Source of the DNA: Atrichornis clamosus
Lineage: Eukaryota > Chordata > Aves > Passeriformes > Menuridae
Direction: 5' to 3'
Assembly: GCA_013400975.1 (NCBI GenBank)
Contig: WBMZ01003004.1
Location: forward strand, 124,001-188,000
DNA: 64,000 nt
Shown: one piece after another, positions 22,386-33,526 of the stretch
How positions within the stretch are numbered: position 1 is the first letter of the stretch
Layout of the letters: the number at the start of each line of letters is the position of its first letter
Program-made: the position numbers and the translations under genes
The notes under the pieces: generated by a model
Database searches by the model: none
Seen by the model: the letters and a program-made list of their open reading frames with translations, nothing else
What the model was told of the DNA's origin: nothing

Positions 22386-25084
22386 GAAGCTCTCTGCCTT
22401 TCCAACTCTGCAGAAAAATATATTCAGCAAACCCTTCTAATGAGATTCCCCACAAATGTATCTGAGGAGATATTTTCATATTATGAGAGAGATTATGAAT
22501 TTTATCCAGGGGGTAAATAACCTAGAAAATTAGATGTGTCATTGCTAGGCCATGAAAGAAGAATTGATTACATCACCTTTTCCTAATGGGACATTTTAAC
22601 TGACCGTGTTTTATTTCTGCAGACCTGCAAGCTCTACCATGTCCCATAATTCACTGCAAAATGTTGGAATTCAGGCTTTGCCAATATCATTGCATGAAGA
22701 TGAAGTGTTAGTGCTGCTCTGAATTATACTTCTATTCATTTCACTCCTTTTTTTAAGTATTTGCTTCCCATACATAAATTGTTACCATTATATAAAGATT
22801 CTCTAAGACACCTTGCTGACAGTTTTTCCTCTCTTTTACTCTGAATTAATAACAAAATGCAAATCAGTAGCAGTGGGTTTTTTTTTTCTTTTCACTTAAT
22901 ACAGTGCTTGGATAACAGAGCATTTAAAGATTTATGATACATATTAATAGCATTTAAGCAACCTTCAGAGTAAACACGCCTTTGTTTTTCATCTCTCCTT
23001 CTATACTTACCTTTTCCTATATTATGTTGATTCTCTGCACATCACACACTTTAAAATAAGGCTATATCATCACATTCTTTTTTCTCTGCCGCTTCCTTTT
23101 CAATTGGCAGCAAAAATTATCTCACTACTTAAAGAAAAATGACCAGTCATCCCATCTGTCACCCCATACACTGTAGAGAAAAAAATCTCAATATATCTGG
23201 TCACCTAGACAAATTCAGGCAGTATTGTCAAGATTGAATGTCAGGCCACAATTGCAAAGGCTGCTGATCTATTAAATTCTTTAGCTGATAAAACACTGGT
23301 ATGGCAGCTTTAGTCCATACCATAATAAGCAATAGTCAAGTTGTTTGTAAAGTCAAAAACCAACAGTTTCTAGGACTGTGACAGATTTTTACCTCATTTA
23401 CCTAATTAAAGCTACCAATTGTATATACAATTTCTTTTTTAGCCAGTGGCACCACTCAATTGCTAGTTTTTATTCAATGAAATGGCAGACATATTTTTAA
23501 AAAGTATTGAAACCAAAAACTTATAAAAATCCAAACAATTCTCCACATTATTCCTCCAGATTTTACGTGAAATTTACGAAATAACATCTTTTCCCTCTTC
23601 AGCACTTTTAACTTTGTAATAGGAGGATGGTTTTTTGGACATGATGGGGTGTGTGAATGAACCATCTTCTGCACCACCATATTTCATATTCTCCCTGGAA
23701 CAGATGAGCCCCACGGTACTGTTAGCCATTCTTGCTTTCTCAAGAAAATATTCCTTCCTCCCCTTGTTTTCTGGGGTTTAAGTAGTTTTGTGGTATCCTT
23801 GGGAATTATCGCCTCTCCCTAGCTCTGTCACCTGTTTTTTAGAAAGATGACACCCTGATACCAGTTTGAACTCTATTGCCAAATTCAGCATCTTTATGTG
23901 GATGTACTTGGTTTGGATCCACCACCGTTCTGAGCGACTGTGCAGATCTGATCATTCCTAAGTTGTCCTGGAAAAAAAAAAGACCAGAAACAATAGCCCT
24001 CCCTTCTTGTTTAAGGGGCACTAAAACCAGAAGCTAGACTATAAGCCCATCACTTCCAAGTGGACAATACCCAGAGGCACCACCTACTTGCTGAGTCCAC
24101 AGTACTCAAGAAGTAATTGGAAGAAGTTGTCACACAGTTCTCCAAAAGCAGCCCATTTTAAAATATTGCTTAGTTCTGACAGGACCTGAACATTTGTTTC
24201 AGTAACTCAGGAAGGAATATTCCAACAGGGTCCAGGAAGAACATGTCAGGTTCCATGCCAGGTACCAGCTGCAGTGCTGGAGCACATGAGCAGCTCTGAA
24301 TGCTGGAAGCCAGCACTGGGTGGCAGGCTAGGACAGCACTTAGTAGTGACTCCCAGCCCTGGTGCATCACTTAGCTTCTCCCAAAGTCTTCTTGCCACCT
24401 ACAAAAAGCTACAAAAGCTTTAGCTGAGTGGTAGAGCAGGAGGAGCACACACACGCAGCACTGGGGACTGCCTTGCTCTACGAGCTGTACTTAAGAAACC
24501 AGGCAGAGTTCTCCTTATCCCGGCAGCCAAAGGAGACTGCAGATACTAGATCACTCTTTTCTCTCTTTAAACTTGAAGTAAGACCAACACACCTTTGAGA
24601 GGGAAAGGTGCAACTGGCAGCTAATCTTGTGTGTGTAATTTTAGAATGGAGCAGTCTGGTAGTAACAAACATGAACAAGTATATCTTGCACTGCATCCCG
24701 GTGTTACATAAAAACAACTTGGGAGTGAGCAGCCATCTTCCTGTGAAAGCAACCACCAAGGCCTTCCTCCATCACCACTAGTAAGGGCAGGACTAACTTA
24801 CAAGGTGATCCCCTTGACACAGATCAGCCCTTCTCCACTCCTAGGAAAAGAAATTTTTCTGTTGGGAATTTCTGCAAAATGCTTTTCAAAGTCAGTCCAT
24901 GGGGACAGAGATGTTTCAGTTCTCCACAACGAAGTTATTGATGCTTCTGTTCACCTTTGTAATCTTCTTTCTATGTATTTGAGTGCTCTGTTGCAGTCCA
25001 GTCACTTTGTCTCCTCCTGGGCCTACTGTGATTCACACCAAGTGTCTGCAGACCATTCAAACACCCAAGCCCTGTCTGAATGCA
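22386..25084. other. Unique DNA, no gene seen
   Basis: No gene, RNA or family repeat recognised. T10 at 22878-22887, A10 at 23972-23981 and an octamer at 22857-22864. Open frames up to about 93 codons look random. Confidence 0.5.
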
Positions 25085-25255
25085 TAAAATGCTAATCTCA
25101 TTAGATTTCTCATTTTCAGTGTAATATTGTCACACTGCTATGCACCACTGCCACAGATTAGCAGGCTTGCCGGAATGGAGCCCTGCTAATGAGTTAATCC
25201 AAATAACACTCAAATCCCAAATCAGATTTAAAGCCATCTAGACACAGGACCTGCC
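25085..25255. promoter_or_regulatory. Putative enhancer with paired ATTA sites
   Basis: Holds CTAAT-CTC-ATTAG at 25092-25104 and a perfect 9-bp inverted repeat, ATTAGCAGG at 25157-25165 against CCTGCTAAT at 25182-25190. GAGTTAATCC follows directly. Paired ATTA cores are classic homeodomain dimer sites. The segment is repeat-free and non-coding in all frames of any length. Enhancer function is inferred from motif density only. Confidence 0.35.
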
Positions 25256-25261
25256 ATGGAT

Positions 25262-25286
25262 GGGGGAGGGGGAGGAGGGAAGAGGG
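25262..25286 (+). other. G-quadruplex motif
   Basis: Four G runs (G5, G5, G3, G3) separated by loops of 1, 4 and 4 bases fit the standard G3+N1-7 pattern. It is the clearest such motif I noticed in the window and lies only a few bases from the ATTA-rich segment. Confidence 0.6.
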
Positions 25287-27104
25287 TGAGCCTAGCTTTG
25301 ACAGAAGTAGTTATAAATTAAGTGAGAGAGGGATATAAGGGAGAAGCAAGAAGGAATTTTTTTCCTTGGGAGGACAGGCTCAGTCAAGCTCCAAGTTAAC
25401 ATGCACAACCCAAATGCAAAACCTGCACTAAAACATGTATCTGTATGGACTGTCAGCTTCTGTCTTGAGAGAGAGACACTTAGCTGTAAAAATCAGGAGC
25501 TAACAAAGCTTCTATTGTCATCATTTAATCTACAGTGGTAGAAGGTCTAAGCATCTTATAGCTCTGAGCTTGATTCATTCCAGCCAGGAACCTGGAGATG
25601 ATGGGAAGGGATGGTTTTCATGTATAGTTTCTTGTTTTGCCAATTACCTAACATGCTGAAGAGATGCACAGAGGCTCAAAGAAAAGGCACTGAAGAAAAC
25701 ACATATCTCGTATTGTTTGTGTTTGAAATAGGTTCTGAAAACATAGCTGCAGTTTGAAGGGTAGAGTTGGCAGGGATCTCTTCTTTTTTTCACCATGCTT
25801 TCAAATGAAATTGTTCTTTTAGTGGGAAAACACTGAATTACTGAAGCTGAAAATTTTCACGTGTACATACTGGCTTCATTAGGCCTCCAGTAAGACCTAG
25901 TTCCATTGTGAAAATGTGACCAGAGCCTAAAGAAGCACCTCAGAACAGCCTGGCCAGCAGAATCCAATCTCAGAACAAGGGAAAACAAAAACACAACAGG
26001 GGAAATGACACCTCCAACCAGGGTCCAAATTTTGGCCCTCAGCTTTATTTCATAGAGAGCAAAACCTTTTTTGCAGTATAGGCCTATATCTCTGGACAAA
26101 AATATTGTTTCCCATTCAACAATTTCCAATTTCCCATTAGGAAAGTGATCTACTGATCGCAACAGGATTTTTGTTTGGCAACAGTAGGGAATAAGCCTTG
26201 CATCCTTTAATGAAAATCCAAGAGCTTAGCACCTTGACCACACAGTTGCAGAGAAGTGAGGTGAAATGCATTTTATCCTGACATCATCAACAAACTTGTC
26301 TGTAAAATTTTACTTCTTTAATCTTTCATGTGACTATTGATGGAGGGAGCTAGAAAGAATAAAGTTTGGCTCTTAGGTGTGGAATTCAGCTAAGCAAAGC
26401 TGCTGAGAGAATTCTATTTTGACTGGTAAGTGTAACCAATTTGTTATGGAAACCTCTCTCTGTAGAAACTTTTATCAAACAAATGTCATGTTAAGAAAAC
26501 CTTTTTTCCGAGAAGTCATGTTTCTCAGCACGTCCCTTACTGCTGTACCTCTACTACCGTGGCAGCTATCAGAGCATGCAAGCCCACTGCTCTGAGTCAG
26601 AATCTGAAGAAGTCAATGTGAATCTCTGCTGATTTCACAACACCTTGGTGCAGACCTTAAACTGCATTGTGTGCAGACAGAATAGCTGGTCAATATCCCT
26701 TTCCAGATCTCACTAAGCAAACAGATAAGAAGTAAGCAGTACATTCAAAGGAACAAAGTCCATTTGCTTTATTGTGTCCCTTAAATAGTCCTGATGATAA
26801 AGCATGCCAATATGCTGCCAATTTTTAAGCATGAAACAAATTTTCCATCTTTTAAAATTTTTATTCACTGACAAATAGATCCCAATGTAAAGGGAACGAA
26901 ATAGCCAGCAGTCCCAAACTTTCCAAATGTAGCTAAGGTGCCAGGAACATGCTTTTGTGTGCACTGATCCTGCCCCTTCCAGAGAAAACTGCCCACAACA
27001 GTCTTTCTGCTCCATGCTAACAAGGTACTAATAACAATAGTAATCACAGTTTGCCTGCTCAGCTCATCCCAGGAGCATGGTAGCAAATTGATGATCATTT
27101 CTCA
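25287..27104. other. Unique DNA, no gene seen
   Basis: No recognisable feature. A minus-strand frame of about 101 codons (25857-26162) and others near 26713-27098 have no supporting signals. Confidence 0.5.
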
Positions 27105-27300
27105 TTGTGAATTATGACATAGACACATCACCTCACCCTTGGAATAAAACAGCACCTGCCAATCCCGTTAAAATAGCAAGGAGAAAAATGAAAGCCCTGC
27201 TGTAGCCAATCTGATTCCCTGCTGACTCTAATTACCCAGACGGGAATTTTACAATTGCTTCCTCCACCAACTCCTGCTCTGCAGTCTGCAGACTTTGGCT
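27105..27300. promoter_or_regulatory. Putative conserved non-coding element
   Basis: Repeat-free segment with TAGCCAATCTGATT (CCAAT plus a GATT core), CTCTAATTACCC (homeodomain core) and AATTATGACAT. The texture matches vertebrate non-coding conserved elements. Inference only. Confidence 0.25.
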
Positions 27301-27651
27301 AGTTCTTTCTTTTGTATGCCTACTGCCACTGAGTAGATTGGGTTCCTAATGAGTCTTGACACTAATGGTACAGGGAGACAGCGCAATTACATATCCCTCT
27401 CCCATTCAGAGCAAACCTGGCAGGAAATGACCTGAGACCTCACACCCTTCTACCCCAAAGAATCCAGTTATAATGCCTCAGGAGCAGGGCCAGCTGGTGC
27501 ACTTTCCCCCCCTCAGCAGCCCTCACTTCACTTCCCCTTTCCATTGTGCAGGTGGCTGGAAACATTTCTTTATGGCCTAATCCATGATCAGTGAGTTGAG
27601 GCTAATATAGAAGCCAGAGAAACCTTAGCACATTTGGAACTGAAGCTCATC
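27301..27651. other. Unique DNA between enhancer-like segments
   Basis: No gene or repeat recognised. It has a short C-run near 27507-27513 and a TAATCCATGATCAG motif near 27578. Confidence 0.45.
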
Positions 27652-27680
27652 AAGAAAGAAAGAAAAAAAAAAAAGAAAAC
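27652..27680 (+). repeat. (GAAA)n / poly-A simple repeat
   Basis: A run of GAAA units passes into A12 and then GAAAA. No retroelement body is evident upstream. Confidence 0.8.
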
Positions 27681-27719
27681 ATTATTTCACACATGTTCTG
27701 GACAGCTCTAACACACAGT

Positions 27720-27930
27720 TGTTGTCTATTAGGTGTTTAACAATGTGTGTAACTCAGACTGCTTTAAAGTGGGGAGGAGAGAGACATGTGCTGCTGTGAT
27801 TTCCATGTTGATTGTAGTCCAGGTGTAAAAGAGACTGGAGCTACCTATTGAAATGTGAGCTAATTACAAGAAGAAACAGCTGTTGTCTGCTAATGAGGAC
27901 GCAGATCCATAAGAAGCATGTTAGCTGGTA
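27720..27930. promoter_or_regulatory. Putative conserved non-coding element
   Basis: Contains GAGCTAATTACAAG, CAGCTG (E-box), CTGCTAATGAGG and CTATTAGGTGT in about 200 repeat-free bases. The homeodomain and E-box mix resembles a developmental enhancer. Not testable from one sequence. Confidence 0.25.
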
Positions 27931-30900
27931 AGGAATAAACATGTCTTCCACTCCTTGAGTGAGCAGCAGGCTACAAAAGATGTCTTATATCTATGACTCA
28001 TGTTGCCACATCATCTGAACAACTCACAAATGATAGTATGTTTGCCTCTGAGGAAAGCCCTGCAAGAGGGGAAAGCACGAATCCAAATACGCAGGTGGGA
28101 AGATGAGGCAGAGGACCAAGAACACAATGCAGAGCCTGATTAAAGTATAAAATAAGCCCAAATCAGTTTATTTGCACTCCAGTGTTTTAAGTACAAATCT
28201 ATTGTTTGCCTCATGTTGGTAACTCTGAACTCAGGATTTAGTGTATCACTGAATTTCTTTCACTGCTTTACTATACTATGATAGCATAATCTACTTCTAC
28301 TAACCTCACTGCTACTTCTGTTCCTCTTCGGGGGCCTGTAAGTCTTCTGCCTCTCAGCTAGTTAGCATGATATATGGGATGTTTCTCTCAGCCTTCAAAG
28401 AGTTCATCTGACCTTCAAGGTTCTTCCTCCTTCTCTTCACCCCCAAGTAACAAGGAAGACCTGCAGCTCTCAGCTGCTCACCAGCTTCCGTCCTGTTACC
28501 CTCTGCACACATACCCTGACAGATTCTCTGTACGCCATGTACTTTCTCTCCTGGACAACATCTGTGTTGACTCTATAGCTGCCGTCAGCATGAACTCTCT
28601 AATTTCAATGCTTATGGATTATTACATTTTAACACCAAGGGAAAACATTGGAGAATTTATCTTCAGTATAACTCCACTGGCAACAGCACAGATCATCTCA
28701 AGGATTATTTAAACCTTTTGCATCCTCTATTCCTCCAAAATTTGGTCTAAAACATATGTAGTTTTAAGAAAACAATGGCTAATTTTAATCGCACTAATTG
28801 CTCTTTTCCTTATTGACGTAGGTACTCTGAACCACATCATAACCTATAAAGTTTTAAGGAACAATAAATTATGCAGATAAAGCATCACGATTGTGCAGGT
28901 GCTGCTATTCTATAACCCACTACACAAAGAAATCCATACTTGTAACACATGAAAAAGGAGCAGTAATTTCAAGTAGCTCAGGGAACTCCTAATGGAGTTT
29001 TTTCTTTTTATTTTCCTCTCCAGTTTTAAAGTATTATTTACTGTCGTATTCAATTAAGAACAAGGGTTTACTATAGCAACCACAGCAGTGAGAGGTACTA
29101 TTCATACACAGTCTCTGAAATACAAGCTTTTAAGTACTTTCGTAGCCACACTTGTTGATAAACCTATGGCATAGGAGAATGCTATGTGGTTTATAAGGAG
29201 TGTCTTGCACACTAAATTAAATCTGCAGGAACTATATTGCTTGAGGTCTTCCCCTTTCTCCCTGACTTCACCTTCCTAGAGTTAGCACCCTTGTTACCAG
29301 AGAAAAAACTAATAAAAATATAAAGACATCACCTTTGGACAGGGACTACAAAGGAGGAACTGTCATATGGCAGCTTTTCTCTCTGCCACTATGTGGCAGC
29401 AAAAGTTGCTTGTGATTTACTGCATCAGTATCTTCACAGACATTCCAGCTGTGACCTTGCCATCACTCATTCTGGGGACCCTCTCTCATTCAGCATCTGC
29501 CAGCTGTCAGCATGGGACTCCAGGGAAAATTACAGAAGATTTCTGGAAAATTACAAGGGGCAGCAGAAGAGAGCATTTGATTTGTTTCTATTTTTTCTGT
29601 ATAAGGCATTTCAGGTGACTGCAGTTTGCCAGCTTCCTGACTTTCTTTTGCCTGGGTATCTTCATTCTTCTGTAGTCTTCCACTTACTGCTTTAGTTTTT
29701 CTCATGTCTCTCCATCTCACACAGTTCCTCTTCCCGTGATGTCATTTGCCTGCTAAAATCCATTCCACAATAATGGGAGAGCAACAAAGAATCCTCTCTC
29801 CTTCCGATGCAGAGACTGGGTATTATTTAGACATATCAATGAGTACTGATCATTATCTTCCTTGACAAGTTTTCCTTTCCCAAGCTGCATTCCCTTTACA
29901 AAGGCACCTTCCAGAGCCAGCAAAGCTGCAAATGGATACGCACTGGGAAAACCCGCAATTAACAACTGTGGTTAACCACAAGCAGATAAGACCATTTTAA
30001 ACATGCCTATCTTTGTCTAGACTAGATGCTAAGTGCTGTTTGAAGTATACTCATTTTAGATGCTATGAGTAATTCTGTTTTCACATTCCCACCTGCTTCC
30101 CCTACTGGTTGAGAACATCATAACAAATATATTCACGGTTCCCATGGATTTAATATTCAGGATTCTCATTCTTTCATCGATTGAGGTACCACTGAATTCA
30201 AGCTGGCAATGTTCCACACTGTAAGACAGAAGTGCTGATCACTGCATCCTGATTTCTTATCTCATTATGGCCTACATTTTAACTGAGGTATTTTGTTGCA
30301 TTTTCCACTTCCTTCCTAAAATCCAGCTGCTAGTATGGTCAGGTAACCACTTCACTCCACAGGGTAGCTATATTGGGGCAGGAGCTGAAGTGACTGTTTT
30401 GTGGGTTTTGTTTGTAAAATGTGTTGGAGCTGAGAATGCCCTATATGCACATACAGTATTACTGTTCTTTGCAGAAAGCTATCTGCAAACATGTTCAAAA
30501 CTACATTCTACTATGAATTTAGGGAAGACTGTTAGATTTACATAAATACCAAACACTCCTTTAGGTAGGAGCTCCTGGTTTGTACTGTTACCTAGGCAAT
30601 GGCTGTAGAAAGTGTCTGAGCACACATAAGTAAGGACCTGATCGGCTGGAATTGGGTTGCTGCTGATTACAGCTGTTATTTCAAGAAGACTTAAGGGAAA
30701 CACAGATGCACACCCTAGGCTCACAGAAAAAAACAGCTCTGAGCACTCATGCAATTACAGCTGGAGAAAAGGAACCACTCTGAAGTATCAGGCTGCTCAT
30801 TAACTTGCACTGCCAAGGTTAACACCTATATTTTAGCTCTTTAACATATGCCCTGTGAAACTCCTTTTGATAGTCTGCTTCTCTCCTCCTGCTGTAGGAT

Positions 30901-31000
30901 CCAAATCAAGCCCTTCTGACTATCAGACTGTTTTCAATCTTCTTTAAAAAGCCATGGTCAATTTTTTTGAAATGACATTGCACAACTTGCTTTAATTAAA
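27931..31000. other. Unique DNA, no gene seen
   Basis: No gene recognised. Frames of 112 codons (28374-28712) and 100 codons (29393-29695) lack splice or start support. A small hairpin near 29390 is listed separately. Confidence 0.5.
29374..29405. repeat. Short interrupted hairpin
   Basis: CTGCCAC-TAT-GTGGCAG at 29383-29399 has perfect 7-bp arms. After a small asymmetric internal loop, CTTTT (29374-29378) pairs with AAAAG (29401-29405), giving about 12 pairs. It is too short for a microRNA precursor. Confidence 0.55.
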
Positions 31001-31480
31001 AGAGCCCTATTTTCTCCTTGACTAGAATCATACCCCAGGTAGCAAAAACATTGACAAGAAAATCAACAGGTGGTCTGTTTGCCAATTACCTGAGCATCAT
31101 GTCTGCTTTATTCAGCACATTTACAGTAGGAATTGGTTATGTTCACTCAGACTTTTAAAGCCTGATTTATTAATGACTGTTTTAATCCAATAGGTAGAAA
31201 TGTAATCGAATCCCTTCAAAAAGATTGTAAGAAATACTGAACTCCTTGACAGGCCAATGCCAAACAAGAAGTGTAGCCAGAGTTTCATTAATTAAAAATC
31301 ATGTTATTCAGCTCCAGCACATCCATTGGTTTGCTGGAATCCATAATTTTAATACTGATACTTTCCCAAGTCCCACATTGCTACATATTTTGAATATTTT
31401 GTCCCAATATGGTCTGATTATTGCTAAGTGTGAAATCACTGCCAACAAATTTCATACAGGCTGGATTTAATCTCAGAAAA
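31001..31480. promoter_or_regulatory. Putative conserved non-coding element
   Basis: An extended repeat-free AT-rich segment with many homeodomain and SOX-like cores (GCCAATTACC, GATTTATTAATGAC, TTTCATTAATTAAAA, CATAATTTTAATAC, TCTGATTATTGC). Motif density is the only evidence. Confidence 0.25.
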
Positions 31481-33454
31481 GGGTGAAGGATGAATATTAC
31501 AATAGGCCTTCTACTGTAACATCCTTCAGTTCAAACTATGGCAAGCCTCAAGCAGGCCTGGTACCCATGCTAAGCTTTATATAGCTTGTATCTCCAAGAA
31601 AGCTCTCTTCAGCATTAATTCAAAGCTCTGTTTCCTTAGCTGAGAGCCAGCAGGAGCTGTGCATTCCCTGTGGGCTGTGAAAGAAAATTCCCCAGGCCTA
31701 GACCCCCAAACTGACTATATGCACTGATTATGAAACTGTGTTACTGTCCCCAGGCTCTTGATACTCCATTTTTCAGAAGTCACACAAGCACCTCAGAGCA
31801 CTTGTGTGCATTACTGCAGCACCAGCTTCACAGAAAATGTGCTTGTAATTTGCATTCTTTTTATATGAAAGAAAAATCAAGCGTTTTCTCAGTGTTCAAA
31901 GTACTGACACAAGTTATGGAGGCTCTGGATTCAGCTCCATTCCTTGTCTGAGAGGCATTAGGCTCTTAGCTCTCTGGTGGAACAGATGCAACCATCAGGC
32001 TAATTCCAGGAAAAGACTCTTGCTGAAACTACAGGACTGCCAAGAGTAATGAGGAATGTGATCAAAGGGACAGGGAAGTTCCTTGAGAGATAGCAGATAC
32101 GAGTTCTAGCTCTTTCACCAAAGACTATACATTAAGACTTCCTATTAAGAAGTTGCTGGAAAAAATACAACTAACAGACTCGAAAAGCCTAAAGGGACAG
32201 ATGTCTCACCTGACAGTGCTGATTGCGGTATGACAGTTCTAGAAAGGAATACAACTTTAAACACATCTATCTTCAGTTTGCTGGCCTTTGTGAATTGCTC
32301 TCTGGGATACCTGTTTCTGACGGGATACTGCAGAACGAATCTAGGTACCTCAGTAAGGTTTGTGATATGGCAGGCTGTAAATTCTTACGTCTTTGTGTCC
32401 TAGATGTTGATACCATTTTATGCTATTACATATTTCAAGGAGCAATTCTTTCACCCACATCCTAATAGCTTTTACCTCACATGCTCAGGTTTGGAAGCCA
32501 GCTCCTGAGGAAGAGATGCTGCCAGCCAAACTACCAGTGCTCAACATAACTGTGCTTTCAGCAGGGAAAAATTTCAAGTTTATAGTCATAGCCTAAAACT
32601 GACTAAGCTGAGAGGCTATGATGCATGCTCTGTCACAAGCCCTCTAGATTATCAGTAGAGATGAGTGAAGTTACCTCTCCTCTGCCTTGCTGATGACTAG
32701 GGCAAAACAGCTCTGCAGGGCTGCAAGCAGAAGAGTCAGCTCTAAGACTACCAGTAGGAAGAGGAATAGGAGCAATCACTTGACACAAATTTAGTGGGGC
32801 AGCCAGTGGCTATCAAGGGTTTGCAAAATGTGATTTTTCAGCTCAGCAGCTGAACCATGGAAATAAAAGCATAAATATTTTATTTTATTTGGATTAAACC
32901 AAAGCTTTTCTTTTTAAATACATCATCCTTCCTTTGTGTTGAATGAGTGCCCCATCTGAGCCAAAATAAGATATTTTGTTTTCAAGGACTTGTAAGAAAA
33001 GCAAAAGAAATGAAGGGTTTGATTTAGAGAGGTGATAGAAGAGACTGTCACCAGTGTAACAGTCCCTCAGCAAAGGTTGGTGAACTTACCTCTGATTTGG
33101 GAAGTCATCCCTCAGGAACTAATTAATAAGGGGGCAAGGATTAAGTCCCAGCTCCCTGCTGAGTGTTTTGTACATTAGGTTGGAAAGTTGCAACCTCTCT
33201 GAACCCACAAAGATTTGCAATCCCTTCCGAAGGCATCCCGCCTCTACATACCCCATTGCCTGTTAGCCAAGGCACATTTCTATGGGATGTGACCCTGAAA
33301 AAGGGGGGGAAGTCCTCAGGCTAAAAATCAATTGATCTGTGTTCTGTCATGTGCTAGGGATTTTCACCCTGTACCCCTCTCTCATCCTGTTCTGCTGAAG
33401 TTACACAGTAAATTAGAGTGTCACTTGCCAGTAATGAGATAGCTACAACAAATC
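31481..33454. other. Unique DNA, no gene seen
   Basis: No gene or family repeat recognised. Octamer ATTTGCAT at 31848-31855 and a short ATTTT run near 32878-32890. Confidence 0.5.
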
Positions 33455-33526
33455 CTGCCCTAGAGCAAAAGATGGCCTCCTCAACATCCCTTCCAGCTCT
33501 CTTTTTCTGCAATCCTGTGATCCTGA
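33455..33526 (+). mobile_element. CR1 LINE extreme 3' remnant
   Basis: GATGGCCTCCTCAACATCCC followed by TTCCAGCTCT and then an AATCCTGTGATCCTG run matches the last bases of many avian CR1 elements (GATGGCCTCC, CCCTTCCAGC, then ATTCTGTG-type octamers). Orientation is plus. Upstream similarity fades quickly, so the copy is very short or old. Confidence 0.5.
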
